From: an uncultured Chitinophagaceae bacterium
Lineage (GTDB): Bacteria; Bacteroidota; Bacteroidia; Chitinophagales; Chitinophagaceae
Direction of reading: 5' to 3'
Length of the DNA stretch: 64,000 nt
Assembly (NCBI GenBank): GCA_937958995.1
Contig: CALGAP010000021.1
Coordinates: 1-64,000, forward strand
Positions 44,131 through 53,698 of this stretch are shown here, in pieces. Position numbers and translations under genes: made by a program. Position 1 is the first letter of the stretch. Each line of letters opens with the position of its first letter. Under the pieces are notes generated by a model. That model had not been told where the DNA came from and did no database searches. It saw only the letters and a list, made by a program, of their open reading frames with translations.

Positions 44131-44250
44131 ATCACGGATTATAAGGATGACGCGGAATACACGGATTTTTGTAATCACGGATTAGAAGGGATTCACTGAT
44201 TAGTACGGATGTCGCGGATTACTCCGTGTCATCCGTACTAATCTGTGATC
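44131..44250. repeat. Intergenic palindrome family D (CGGATTA words)
   Basis: ATCACGGATTA occurs twice (44131 and 44174), and ACGGAT-like words recur throughout. The segment 44190-44211 pairs with 44230-44250 across GATTAGTACGGATG. It lies between murI and the skp terminator, all on the minus strand, and so is upstream of murI. Confidence 0.6.
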
Positions 44251-44283
44251 AAAAAAAGAGGCCGTCCCTTTCGGAACGGCCTC
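44251..44283 (-). terminator. Intrinsic terminator of the bamA-skp operon
   Basis: On the minus strand, GAGGCCGT pairs with ACGGCCTC (44258-44283) and is followed by seven T residues (44257-44251). It lies 28 bp after the stop of the second skp gene, giving a strong, directional terminator. Confidence 0.88.
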
Positions 44284-44311
44284 AATATTATTGATGCAAT
44301 CATTTTATTCC

Positions 44312-44872
44312 TTATTGCCTGCCGGGTGTTTGAGTGCCCGCGGTACCGGGAGCTGTTGGCTTTTTGTAGTTAATGCCCATCTTTTTCGCTACCAGTTCGA
44401 TGATATCATCGCCGGGAGGACATACCAGCAGCGCTTCTCTTTCGAAGATGTAGGTGTAACCATGTTCTTTGGCCACAGCCTGTACGGCATCATAAGCCTT
44501 CTTGTTGATGGGTCCGATTAACTGCGCCTGGCGCTCTTGCAGTAATTGCTGAATGCGCTCTTCTTCGCCACCAAGGTCCTGGCCCATCTTGGTCAATTCA
44601 GCCCTCTTTACCTGCTTCTGCGCTTCGGTGAATTTTGCTGAATCCTGGTTGAATTTTTCGATAGCTGCGTAAAAAGCATTTTGTTTTTCGGTAGCACTTT
44701 GAATCAAAGCATTGCGATACTCCATCAGGTTGGTATCAGCTTTCTTGGTCTCGGGCATGATGCTTACCAGTTCCTGTGAACTGATATACCCGATCTTGAT
44801 TTGCTGTGCATCTGCCTTTCCGGCTACTACCAGGCACAGGGCCAACGTCATTGCAGTAAATAACTTTTTCAT
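44312..44872 (-). CDS. OmpH/Skp-family periplasmic chaperone, second copy
   Basis: The 186 residues have a signal peptide (MKKLFTAMTLALCLVVAGKADA) followed by QQIKIGYISSQELVSIMPE and a long coiled coil (about 40-120: YRNALIQSATEKQNAFYAAIEKF...). Skp trimers hold unfolded outer-membrane proteins in the periplasm. The C-terminus is Pro/Gly/Thr-rich (PTAPGTAGTQTPGRQ). It lies 110 bp after the first skp and ends the operon before a strong terminator. Paired skp copies behind bamA are usual in Bacteroidota. Confidence 0.9.
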   Translation of the reverse strand: MKKLFTAMTLALCLVVAGKADAQQIKIGYISSQELVSIMPETKKADTNLMEYRNALIQSATEKQNAFYAAIEKFNQDSAKFTEAQKQVKRAELTKMGQDLGGEEERIQQLLQERQAQLIGPINKKAYDAVQAVAKEHGYTYIFEREALLVCPPGDDIIELVAKKMGINYKKPTAPGTAGTQTPGRQ

Positions 44873-44982
44873 TGCGTGTCTTTTTTGTCACCCTGTTTTT
44901 TTATTTTTTTTCGGGTGTCGGTTTCTTGGTTTTAAGTTGCGAAATCCGCTTGCGAGGTTGCCTCCGGAATTTCTTTTTCATT

Positions 44983-45507
44983 TTATTTAACCCCAAGGTC
45001 TTTCAAAATATCCTCGCTTCGGTCCAGTTTGGGGTCGGCAAAGATAACGGTTATTCCTTCACTTTTGTCCAAAATAAAGTCATATTGCCGGTTCACGGCA
45101 AGCTTTTGAATGGCATTATAAACCTTATCCTGGATGGGTTTGATCAGCTCCTGGCGTTTCTTGAACAGATCGCCTTCAAAACCAAACCTTTTACGTTGCA
45201 GGTCGCGCACCTCTTTTTCCCTCACAAACAACTCATCCTCCCTTTTTTTGCGGAGCTCTTCACTCAACATAACCCGCTCTGCTTCAAAATCGCGGTACAT
45301 CTTATCGAGAGCCGCTTGTTTTGCGTCAATTTCTCTCTGCCACTGTTCGCTGATCTGGTCAAGTTGTTTCTGGGCCTCTTTGTATTCGGGCATTTTATCG
45401 AGTATATAGCGTGTGTCGACTATCGCATATCTCGAAGATTGCGCACTGGCATTACCCGCGAACAGGGTAAACAGCAGAAGCACTGCTGGAAAAGATAATA
45501 TTTTCAT
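44983..45507 (-). CDS. OmpH/Skp-family periplasmic chaperone, first copy
   Basis: The 174 residues have a signal peptide (MKILSFPAVLLLFTLFAGNASA), then SRYAIVDTRYILDKMPEYKEAQ, a typical OmpH opening, and charged coiled-coil helices (about 40-115). The end IFADPKLDRSEDILKDLGVK is common in Bacteroidota Skp. It starts 17 bp after bamA, consistent with co-expression of barrel assembly and chaperone. The two copies differ enough to be functionally distinct, but how is not known. Confidence 0.92.
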   Translation of the reverse strand: MKILSFPAVLLLFTLFAGNASAQSSRYAIVDTRYILDKMPEYKEAQKQLDQISEQWQREIDAKQAALDKMYRDFEAERVMLSEELRKKREDELFVREKEVRDLQRKRFGFEGDLFKKRQELIKPIQDKVYNAIQKLAVNRQYDFILDKSEGITVIFADPKLDRSEDILKDLGVK

Positions 45508-45524
45508 ATAATGAAATTTAAACG

Positions 45525-48254
45525 TTAATCCGGTTCAAACCCGAGCATAAAGGTGAAGCGGGCCGCATCACGCAGTTTGCCACCGGGTGTCAGTCGGTCA
45601 AAGCCAATGCCATAATCAAATCCGAGCAAGCCAAACATGGGCAGGAAGAATCGCATACCCACACCGGCACTACGGCGGAGGCGGAATGGGTTATATTCTT
45701 TGTAATTGTACCATCCGTTCGCCGCTTCAAACCATGCCATACCATAAATGGTGCTGCTTGGATTGGTAGTAAACGGATATCTCAATTCCAAAGTATATTT
45801 ATTGAAAATAGTGAAGAACTGGCTTGCATTCTGCTGATCAGGGTTCACCTTCGGATTCGAATTCTCGTACACCGGGTAACCACGGTGTGCTATGATATCA
45901 TATCCCAGCACAAAGTTACCATTTGCCAATCCTGCATCACCCACCTGGAATCTTTCAAACGGCGAAAAATCCAGGTTGCTGTTATACCTTCCCATAAATC
46001 CATATTTGGCCGCAGCGCGTAGTACAAACTGGCGGCTGTTATCGGCACCCATAGGTCTGCCGATAGGTATGAACCACTCCGCGTTGAAACGCCATTTATG
46101 AAACTCGGGCAAACGATAAACGTCTTCGTTGGTAGAATTTTTGCGGAACACCGAATAGGGCGGCGTAAATTGTCCGCTCAGCATAAAGTTCGAACCTTGT
46201 GTAGGGAAGATCGGGCTCGGACCCGCCGAGTTGCGGTTCAATGCCAGCTTCAGGCTCAGGTTGTTTGAAGTACCATCGCTGATACCGGCAAAAATGTATG
46301 GATATTTCTGCAGTTTATACTGCGTAAAGTTCAAAGAATAGATCAGCGTGAAATAGTTGTCGGGCCACTTCAGCTGCTTACCCAACGCAACAGTCACACC
46401 AAAGTTTTTCAACGAGCTGGTGTCGCTGAACACATAGCGGTTGGTAGAATAATCATAACCGCCCTGGCGGAACACGCTCTTATATGCGCTCACGGTGAGC
46501 GAATTTCTCTTTTTACCACCCAGCCAGGGTTCTGTGAATGAGAAGTTGTACGACTGGTAGGCGCGGCCGTTAGATTGCACGCGCAGGCTCAGCTTCTGGC
46601 CATCACCCGTAGGCAGCGGATCCCAGGCTTTTTTATTGAAAATATTTTTGATTGAAAAGTTGTTGAACGATACACCCAGCGTACCCGTCAGGCCAATACC
46701 GCCGCCCCAGCCGGCACTCAGTTCCAGTTGGTCACTCGATCGTTCTTCCAGTGAATAGTGTATATCCACCGTACCATCTTCCGGGTTAGGCACGGGGTTG
46801 ATACCAATCGTTTCCTGGTTGAAGAAGTTCAGCTGCGCAATTTCGCGTTGAGAGCGAATGAGGTCGGTACGACTGAATTTTTCACCAGGCAGTGTATGCA
46901 GTTCGCGGCGGATTACATGCTCTTTGGTTTTTTCATTACCCGAAATAGTCACGTTTTTGATAGTTGCCTGCGGACCCTCCACCATGCGAATTTCAAAATC
47001 GATGGTGTCGTTGTACACCGCGGTCTCTACTGGATCAACGCGGAAAAACAGGTAACCATCGTCAAAATACAAACCGCTGATGTCACCGCCTTCAGGTGAA
47101 ATAGTTTTTCCGAGTTTTTTGTTTAAAATATCCAGGTTGTATATATCCCCTTTCTTGATACCCAACAGAATGTTCAGGATAGAATCGGAGTATTTGGTGT
47201 TTCCTTTCCAGGCAATATTGCCGAAATAATAGCGACTGCCTTCATCTACTTTTATGTCGATGCGCAGGTTGCCTTTGCGGTTGGGGTAAATGGTATCGGC
47301 CACGATGGCAGCGTCACGATAACCAAGCGAGTTGTAATATGCAATGATTTTTTCCTTATCCTCTTCATATTTCTTGGCGTTGAACTTAGCCGAGCTGAAT
47401 AATTTGAAGCGGAAGTAGGGATCGAGAAATTCTTTTGTCTTGGTTACAGAAAGGAAACCTGCATCGCGCAGATATTCTTTGAAGGAAGGTCTTGATGACT
47501 CGCCGTAAGGACTTACCTCTTTTGAAGGGAACAGCGTAAGCTTGGTCATTTCCTTGGTGCCTTTCATATGCTTTTTCAGCTTCAGGCCAGGCACGTTTTC
47601 ATTTCCGAAGAAAGTGATATCGCTGTTGCGCACCTTATTGCCCTTATCGATATAAAAATTCAGGATTACCGCATTGGGCAGCGAAGGATCGGGCACTTCT
47701 TCAACGCGAATCTGTACGTTCTGGAACGATTTTTCAGCGTAGTATCTCTTGATCGCATCAACGGCGCTGATGCGGGTATTATCGGTCACCACGCGCATGC
47801 GCACCAGGCCGGTTTTTGTTTTTAACTCATCCTGTTCGGATTTGCGCACGCCTTTGAAATAAAAATTCGAAAGGGCGGGCCTTTCGGTAACGGCTATTTC
47901 AATCCAGATTCTATCGCCTTCCACCTTGGTATAGTAGATTTCTATATCGGAAAAAAGGTGCTGGCTCCAGAGTTTATTGATGGCTTTGGCAAAATCATCA
48001 CCGCCGGGAATCACTACTTTGGAACCGACGTTCATGCCAATGATGGAGAGTAAGAGTTGCTGATCGTATCTTTTTGTTCCTGTTATTTCGATGCCTGCAA
48101 TGGTGTATTCGCGGGAGGTTCTTGATTGAATCAATTCCAAGAGGGCCGGATCTATAGAGGTCGGAATGGTATCGGGCGTCTGCGCTAATGATGCGCCAGC
48201 AATCAATATAGTCACAAGCAGTAAGAGGAACCTGGGAGTAAGCATACGCTGCAT
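45525..48254 (-). CDS. bamA: Outer membrane protein assembly factor BamA
   Basis: The core barrel of the BAM complex, which folds outer-membrane proteins. It has about 909 residues: a signal peptide (MQRMLTPRFLLLLVTIL...), five POTRA domains to about 470, and a 16-strand barrel ending in FTFMLGFEPD. The VRMFFLP-like loop appears as RRSAGVGMRFFLPMFGLLGFDYGIGF. Starts at 48278 or 48245 are also possible. It sits between uppS and two skp genes, a conserved Bacteroidota order. Confidence 0.94.
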   Translation of the reverse strand: MQRMLTPRFLLLLVTILIAGASLAQTPDTIPTSIDPALLELIQSRTSREYTIAGIEITGTKRYDQQLLLSIIGMNVGSKVVIPGGDDFAKAINKLWSQHLFSDIEIYYTKVEGDRIWIEIAVTERPALSNFYFKGVRKSEQDELKTKTGLVRMRVVTDNTRISAVDAIKRYYAEKSFQNVQIRVEEVPDPSLPNAVILNFYIDKGNKVRNSDITFFGNENVPGLKLKKHMKGTKEMTKLTLFPSKEVSPYGESSRPSFKEYLRDAGFLSVTKTKEFLDPYFRFKLFSSAKFNAKKYEEDKEKIIAYYNSLGYRDAAIVADTIYPNRKGNLRIDIKVDEGSRYYFGNIAWKGNTKYSDSILNILLGIKKGDIYNLDILNKKLGKTISPEGGDISGLYFDDGYLFFRVDPVETAVYNDTIDFEIRMVEGPQATIKNVTISGNEKTKEHVIRRELHTLPGEKFSRTDLIRSQREIAQLNFFNQETIGINPVPNPEDGTVDIHYSLEERSSDQLELSAGWGGGIGLTGTLGVSFNNFSIKNIFNKKAWDPLPTGDGQKLSLRVQSNGRAYQSYNFSFTEPWLGGKKRNSLTVSAYKSVFRQGGYDYSTNRYVFSDTSSLKNFGVTVALGKQLKWPDNYFTLIYSLNFTQYKLQKYPYIFAGISDGTSNNLSLKLALNRNSAGPSPIFPTQGSNFMLSGQFTPPYSVFRKNSTNEDVYRLPEFHKWRFNAEWFIPIGRPMGADNSRQFVLRAAAKYGFMGRYNSNLDFSPFERFQVGDAGLANGNFVLGYDIIAHRGYPVYENSNPKVNPDQQNASQFFTIFNKYTLELRYPFTTNPSSTIYGMAWFEAANGWYNYKEYNPFRLRRSAGVGMRFFLPMFGLLGFDYGIGFDRLTPGGKLRDAARFTFMLGFEPD

Positions 48255-48354
48255 TCCGGAACGTTTAAACTGGAGCAAATTAGTCGGATTTATTAAAAGT
48301 GTTTGTTAAAGAATGGGTAATTACGATACTTATACCGTTTACAGATAATATGGT

Positions 48355-49116
48355 TTATTCGTTTACTGATTCCTGCTGCAACTGGTCGCTGGTCTTGCCA
48401 AAACGTCTTTCGCGGCCTTGAAAATCGAGAATTGCTTCATACAAATTTTCTTTTCTGAAATCGGGCCAGCGCACTGGTGTAAAATACAGTTCCGCATAAG
48501 CGAGCTGGTACAACAGGAAATTGCTGATACGATATTCACCACTTGTCCTGATCATGAGTTCAGGATCGGGGAAATCGCTGGTTGCCAGGTATCGCTGCAG
48601 GGTGTCTTGCGTAATACTGGCGGGATCAATCTTACCTGCTTTCACATCGGCGGCAATGTTCTTCACTGCCTGTACCAGTTCCCAACGGCTGCTGTAGCTC
48701 AAAGCCATTACCAGGTTGAGGCCTGTATTCTTGCTGGTGATCTGCAGCGATTCGTTCAGTGCCTGTCTTGCATTTTCAGGCAACATATTCATATCGCCGA
48801 TCACGTGCAGCTTGATGTTGTTCTTGTTCAGGGTTTCGGTTTCTTTCCTGATAGTGTCCACTAACAATTCCATCAACCCTGTCACTTCAAATGCGGGACG
48901 GTCCCAGTTCTCGGTGCTGAAAGCATAGAGGGTAAGGTATTCTATACCCAGTTCGGCGCAACCTTCCACAATATTGCGCACGCTTTCTACGCCGTGAAAA
49001 TGACCGTACAGGCGATCCTGTCCTTTTTCCTTCGCCCATCGTCCATTGCCATCCATGATGATGGCAATATGCCTCGGTAAGCGTTGAAGATCAATAAGCT
49101 CCTTCTGACTCGCCAT
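48355..49116 (-). CDS. uppS: Isoprenyl transferase / undecaprenyl diphosphate synthase
   Basis: Makes the C55 lipid carrier for peptidoglycan and surface glycans. The 253 residues have IIMDGNGRWAK (Asp22), YLTLYAFSTENW, LSYSSRWELVQA, and PELMIRTSGEYRISNFLLYQLAYAELYF. The start at 49116 (MASQKELIDLQ) is chosen; a frame open to 49311 would add 65 residues that look non-coding and contain the TACCTTTG promoter box (49137-49144). It lies upstream of bamA with a 100-bp gap. Confidence 0.95.
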   Translation of the reverse strand: MASQKELIDLQRLPRHIAIIMDGNGRWAKEKGQDRLYGHFHGVESVRNIVEGCAELGIEYLTLYAFSTENWDRPAFEVTGLMELLVDTIRKETETLNKNNIKLHVIGDMNMLPENARQALNESLQITSKNTGLNLVMALSYSSRWELVQAVKNIAADVKAGKIDPASITQDTLQRYLATSDFPDPELMIRTSGEYRISNFLLYQLAYAELYFTPVRWPDFRKENLYEAILDFQGRERRFGKTSDQLQQESVNE

Positions 49117-49636
49117 TCCACATTTTTTGAAGGTGGCAAAGGTACAATAATTTACGTGTGAAAGATAGGGAAGCGCTATTTTATGCGTGTGGGGGCACCG
49201 GGGGTTGAAGCCCTGGTATTTCACCATGCCAATGCGACCGAAGTGCCTGATAAATAACTGGTTGCACCGAACGCGGCTGTATGTCGGGTATTGATTCCAC
49301 CATTTACTCATTTCTATCCGCCAGTTTAATCTTCATCTGCGCCATCATTCCTTCCCTGGTTCGGCTTACTAATGTTTCAGGCCCCGCAGTACCTGAGAAT
49401 GGCAGAATCGCTGAATGGTGAAATCGATACCCAATGGACGGGTCCAAGGTTATGGGATGGCATTTTCTGAAAGCATTTAGTCGTGAGGGTTATTGAGCAA
49501 CAATAACGAAATGGAATGAAAATCAGGCAGGATTTCGGTTATGTGTTCGGGTGAGTGAAGATCTCCAAATTATATGGAGACTACCCTCAGGGTCGAGGGA
49601 GCCAGCAGATGAAATTCCGTTACCATTTCACAGAAA
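49117..49636. other. 520-bp gap without a supported gene
   Basis: Holds the uppS promoter box and nothing else I can support. A short plus-strand frame (from about 49366 to 49470, MFQAPQYLRMAES...LWDGIF) and the minus-strand extension of uppS look non-coding. No hairpin with a T run and no repeat of families A to E is present. It may contain remnants of a lost gene. Confidence 0.5.
49137..49144 (-). promoter_or_regulatory. TAnnTTTG promoter box for uppS
   Basis: CAAAGGTA on the plus strand reads TACCTTTG on the minus strand, 20 nt before the uppS ATG at 49116. It supports the shorter uppS. Confidence 0.55.
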
Positions 49637-50494
49637 TCAATTCGCCGTCGGACACCTGTACGAAGTCAGGTTGAAGCCCACGGTAAACTCAGCAATCACA
49701 AAATGATCTTTCTGCTTCGAAAAACCGCGCTGGCGGCCTTCGATGCCGATGATTTCGCCGGTTTCGTAAGAGCGGTCCTGCATGAGGGAAGCTATAGAAG
49801 GACTGCCGTCGGGGAGTGGGGGAAATTTGTCGGCGCCCACATAGGTCTTGCTCACGTCGTCGAGGTAATCGGTCATGGTAAACCGGTAGCCTACTTCAAA
49901 ACCTATGTTGATGCGGTCGTTCAATGCATATTTAACGCCTACGCCAAAGGGAAAGCAGATGGCCATGGTGTTGTAGGGCTTGCGATCGGGATAGGCGGCT
50001 GTGCCCTGGCCTTCGGTGCCGAGCGGACGAAGAAATACTTTTCTGCCGTTGAGATAAGCATAGGGATCGTAGCTGAACACACCTACACCCAATGTTACAT
50101 AAGGAGTGAAATTGTGGTAGGGATCAGCGGGAACGAATTTGAAGAAATTGAAATCGCCTTGCAAAGTGAGCTCGAAAATATTTGAGTTGAAGCTGAGGTT
50201 GCGACGGCGTTGATATTCGTTGTGAGTATTGTAAATATCAGAATAACCCAGTTGTGCAAAATGCGCGGCCACGCGTAAGGCGGTATAGTTGCCGAATTGC
50301 TTGCGGAAAAATACGCCGGCAGCAAATTTTGGCCTGTTCAGTTTGGCCCTCGTATTAAGGTCGCCGAAATAGTGTGCGGCGCCGGCAGATAGCCCGAACT
50401 CACCTTCCTGCACTACGCTTTCGTATTGAGCAACGGCTGGATGCATGCCCCCTACCAAAGCCAGCAGGGTCAAAACAAAGGTCAATTTCTTCAT
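49637..50494 (-). CDS. DUF6089-type outer-membrane beta-barrel protein
   Basis: The 285 residues have a signal peptide (MKKLTFVLTLLALVGGMHPAVAQ), then EGEFGLSAGAAHYFGDLNTRAKL and repeated amphipathic strands (SFNSNIFELTLQGDFNFF, PYVTLGVGVFSYDPYAY, INIGFEVGYRFTMTDYLDDVSKTYV). This barrel family lies between nadK and uppS in many Bacteroidota, which suggests a role in outer-membrane biogenesis; it is otherwise uncharacterised. The operon with nadK is interrupted by 119 bp. Confidence 0.85.
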   Translation of the reverse strand: MKKLTFVLTLLALVGGMHPAVAQYESVVQEGEFGLSAGAAHYFGDLNTRAKLNRPKFAAGVFFRKQFGNYTALRVAAHFAQLGYSDIYNTHNEYQRRRNLSFNSNIFELTLQGDFNFFKFVPADPYHNFTPYVTLGVGVFSYDPYAYLNGRKVFLRPLGTEGQGTAAYPDRKPYNTMAICFPFGVGVKYALNDRINIGFEVGYRFTMTDYLDDVSKTYVGADKFPPLPDGSPSIASLMQDRSYETGEIIGIEGRQRGFSKQKDHFVIAEFTVGFNLTSYRCPTAN

Positions 50495-50613
50495 ACCCGA
50501 TAAATTATGAGGCTAAGCGGCTCTGATCCCCTCTTAGCAAAGCATTGCAATATAAGGATTAACTACCGTGCAGTAAAACGGAACCATTCGCTTTTTTCGT
50601 ACTACACGAAATG

Positions 50614-51492
50614 TTAATTCCGGGTGTCGAGTCCCCACGACAGCTTATTACGCAGGGTTTGCAGGAAATTGTTCTCGTTGAGACGCACCAGGCTAAGCGT
50701 AAATGACTCACGCCTAACGGCTAACTGTATTTTTTTGTCCACCAGCTCGCGCCGCGAATCCAGCGCGCAGATGAAGTTTTCACTCCGGCCCTCCACCTCG
50801 AATGAAATGACATTATCGTCGGGCACCACTATGGGCCGCACGTTCAGGTTATGGGGCGCCACGGGGGTAATCACAAAACTGCTGGATTCCGGGAACACAA
50901 TAGGGCCATTGCAGCTCAACGAGTAACCGGTAGATCCTGTAGGGGTGGCCACTATCAGTCCGTCGGCCCAGTATGTATTCAGGAATTCGCCATTCAGGTA
51001 GGTATGGATCTTGATCATGGGCGAGGTGTCGGTCTTGTGAATGGCAAATTCATTCAGTCCGTAAGGGCACTCGCCAAAAAGTGCGCTGCTGGCGTCCAGG
51101 TGTATCAGCGTTCGCTTATCAATCAATATACTTCTTTTCACCAATGCCTGCACCGCCACATGCAATTCTTTTCTACCAATACTTGCCAAAAAACCAAGCC
51201 GGCCAAAATTGATACCCAACACGGGCACATTGGTATCTTTCACCAATGTAACCGTATCCAGCAACGTACCATCGCCACCCAGGCTCACCAAAAAATCAAT
51301 CGATTCCCCAAGATCATCGCTATCATTAAACACCGACAGCTTCTCCGGAAACCGATACCCCGCCTTTATCTTCTCAAAAAACGGCTGATATATCACAGGC
51401 TCAATATGCTCCTTCGACAATTCATCCAACAACTGCTGCAGTTTGTCTTGCTGATCTGTTTCTATATCCCGGCAGTAGATAGCTACTTTCAT
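50614..51492 (-). CDS. nadK: NAD kinase
   Basis: Phosphorylates NAD to NADP. The 292 residues show GGDGT (72-76), the NE motif (147-148, LNEFAIHKTD) and TPTGSTGYSLSCNGPIVFP (Gly-rich, 183-201). The cytoplasmic enzyme lies in the conserved string CBS-nadK-DUF6089-uppS-bamA. The start at 51492 is the only ATG before the first beta-strand MKVAIYC. Confidence 0.96.
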   Translation of the reverse strand: MKVAIYCRDIETDQQDKLQQLLDELSKEHIEPVIYQPFFEKIKAGYRFPEKLSVFNDSDDLGESIDFLVSLGGDGTLLDTVTLVKDTNVPVLGINFGRLGFLASIGRKELHVAVQALVKRSILIDKRTLIHLDASSALFGECPYGLNEFAIHKTDTSPMIKIHTYLNGEFLNTYWADGLIVATPTGSTGYSLSCNGPIVFPESSSFVITPVAPHNLNVRPIVVPDDNVISFEVEGRSENFICALDSRRELVDKKIQLAVRRESFTLSLVRLNENNFLQTLRNKLSWGLDTRN

Positions 51493-51518
51493 AATAATTC
51501 AGGTGTTGTCCACTCTCT

Positions 51519-52955
51519 CTATAAATCATTCTTGATATGTAAAAATAGTCCGTTTTGTCCTAATTGATTGAAGCTATAGTCAATGCGCAGGATCAGGTCG
51601 TAGAAGGTGACGATGTCAACGCCGAAGCCCGCGGTACATAATGGACGGTTAACCAGCGAATTGTCATTAAAGGATTTATTATAGGCATAGCCCAGGTCGG
51701 CGAAGGTGCGCGCATATATGCGAAATGGAATCTTGTCGTGGCTGGTTGATTTCAGGAAGGTGGGAACAGAAAAACGTACCAGCTCGCGACGGTAGGTTTG
51801 GCGCGACATAAACGCGGCTGTTCCATCAATCACATATTTTTCCAGGCCGCGCAGGTATAAAGTACCATAGCCGAATAAGCGATGATTGACGAAAGGCTGA
51901 TCAAACGGCAATCGCAATACGCCATAAGCCTGGAAGCTGAGGTAATTTTTCTTCGACAATTCCCATGCTTTCGTAAAACTGCCACTGAGTTCCCACAGGT
52001 TCATATCCTTGTTGAAACCGCGCTTCACAAAAGAAGCTTCACCCATCCATCCCTTCAGGGGAAAATGAACATAGTCCACTTTCACATAATTCACCTTGTA
52101 AGATATTTCAGGATAGGTGATTGAGCTTTTGCCGCCCGACAAATAATGCGGATTCAGATTAATGATGGCGGTATCAACACGAACATTGGTCACCGCAAAA
52201 CGCACGCTGTTGAACGTGCGCAGGCCGGGGCGATACAACCAGTCGGCATGCGCCGTCCATTGCCGCAATCCAAAACCTAAACTATCGACAAATACCTGCT
52301 GGTTATCGACGGTTTTATAGTTTACTTCTTTATTGGAAGAATACATGAAGCCGAAGCGGTAACCATGTTTCAATGACCGGTCGGCAAAAGGTTGCTCGTA
52401 CTGAAATTGTATCTGCCTGGTATAACCCGTGATCAGCCACATCCGAAGTTTATCATTTCTGCCGCTGAAGTTGTGATGTGTGAATTTGAAACCGTAATTC
52501 AACCTGTCAATTCCATAGCCTTGTTTGGCCCATTCGGCCAGGTTGCGGTCAACTGGTTTGATGTATGGAATGGGGAAAATATACCAGCGCTCTTTCACGC
52601 TGATCAATACATCCACATGATAGCCGCGAAATGATTTGAGTGAAACAACTACTTCGTTGAAGAGACCGGTATTGAACAATTGTTGTCTGGCTATTTCAAA
52701 ACCATCCACCAGGTCGGTGAGATAAATTGAGTCGCCCGTTTTGAAGGGCAATTCTCTCTGGATGATATATGCTTTTGTATGCTTGTTGCCTTCTACGTAG
52801 ATCTCACCCATCACGAAGGGTGTGGAATAGTACTGGTTAAACACCACTGGCCTGGAAGCTGCTTCAGAAGTGTCAGCGGCAAATGGCTGCGCCTGCACAA
52901 GGGCACTCCACCACAATATCGCTGCAATACAGTAGTATTTTTTTCCCATCCCCAT
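51519..52955 (-). CDS. POTRA-containing outer-membrane barrel protein (BamA/TamA superfamily)
   Basis: The 478 residues have a signal peptide ending near residue 22, one or two POTRA-like domains (about 45-130: GEIYVEGNKHTKAYIIQRELPFKTGDSI, FNEVVVSLKSFRGYHVDVLISVKERWYIFP) and a beta-barrel to the C-terminus (LRIDYSFNQLGQNGLFLHIKNDL). It is half the length of BamA and lacks most POTRA repeats. It lies between the CBS gene and nadK, 26 bp from nadK. A role in lipid or protein insertion into the outer membrane is inferred. Confidence 0.8.
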   Translation of the reverse strand: MGMGKKYYCIAAILWWSALVQAQPFAADTSEAASRPVVFNQYYSTPFVMGEIYVEGNKHTKAYIIQRELPFKTGDSIYLTDLVDGFEIARQQLFNTGLFNEVVVSLKSFRGYHVDVLISVKERWYIFPIPYIKPVDRNLAEWAKQGYGIDRLNYGFKFTHHNFSGRNDKLRMWLITGYTRQIQFQYEQPFADRSLKHGYRFGFMYSSNKEVNYKTVDNQQVFVDSLGFGLRQWTAHADWLYRPGLRTFNSVRFAVTNVRVDTAIINLNPHYLSGGKSSITYPEISYKVNYVKVDYVHFPLKGWMGEASFVKRGFNKDMNLWELSGSFTKAWELSKKNYLSFQAYGVLRLPFDQPFVNHRLFGYGTLYLRGLEKYVIDGTAAFMSRQTYRRELVRFSVPTFLKSTSHDKIPFRIYARTFADLGYAYNKSFNDNSLVNRPLCTAGFGVDIVTFYDLILRIDYSFNQLGQNGLFLHIKNDL

Positions 52956-53038
52956 GCGGCCAAGCTATCGCTTTGCTTTGTGTTGGTTTTAATTTTTGGT
53001 AATGTAGGCTTTACGCGTAATCCGGCCAAATGTTACAC

Positions 53039-53698
53039 TCAGATATTCAGGTAATTCATCAGGTGATCGTAATTACTCTTCAGTTCGTTAACATAAAGCT
53101 CTTCGCCAAAATAATATTTTACCTGGTAATCATACCGCTGGAATGTGGCTACTATGTCTGAAATTTCGAACTTATTGATCTTAAGCGTAACCAGGAATGA
53201 GCTTGTGTTATTGTCCCAATAGGTATTAAGCTGGGTTATTTGTGCATCGTTGGTTTCAACTAATTTGCTCAGCTCAGAAAATGAAAAATTTCGTTGTTCC
53301 ATTTCCAGCACTATCACACCGCCAGGTTCGCTGGCACCGGTGATCTTACCCAGTTCCCGAAGCAATGTTTCGCCGGGAATTACCCCGATGAACTCATTGT
53401 CTTTATCAATCACCGGAACTATCGAAAGGTTATAATCATTAACCGTTTGAACAGATTCTATAAAATGCGTGCCCGCATTGACGGCCACCCTGGAAAAATG
53501 GGTGTCGATCGATTTCAGCGTTGCATTTTCATCCACATTCATCAGGTCGTCTTCAAAAACGAGACCAAGGTATTTTTCATTGGCCACCACGGGCAGCTGG
53601 CTTACGTGAAACTCCGACATCAATTCCAGTGCCTGCGACACCTGGTCTTCCAGGGTCAGCGTGGGAATAGTAGAAGATATTAATTCTTTGTTTAGCAC
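53039..53698 (-). CDS. CBS-domain protein
   Basis: The 219 residues have two tandem CBS domains (about 1-125) (SQALELMSEFHVSQLPVVANEKYLGLVFEDDLM and SVQTVNDYNLSIVPVIDKDNEFIGVIPGETLL). A C-terminal ACT-like region follows (GGVIVLEMEQRNFSFSELSKLVETNDAQI). CBS pairs bind adenine nucleotides. Its place in the envelope/nadK cluster is conserved in Bacteroidota and hints at energy- or NAD(P)-linked control; the target is unknown. Confidence 0.85.
   Translation of the reverse strand: MLNKELISSTIPTLTLEDQVSQALELMSEFHVSQLPVVANEKYLGLVFEDDLMNVDENATLKSIDTHFSRVAVNAGTHFIESVQTVNDYNLSIVPVIDKDNEFIGVIPGETLLRELGKITGASEPGGVIVLEMEQRNFSFSELSKLVETNDAQITQLNTYWDNNTSSFLVTLKINKFEISDIVATFQRYDYQVKYYFGEELYVNELKSNYDHLMNYLNI

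Noticed and set aside
49117..49311. 65-residue N-terminal extension of uppS
   Set aside because: Contains the promoter box and unusual composition; UppS begins near MASQKELIDLQ.
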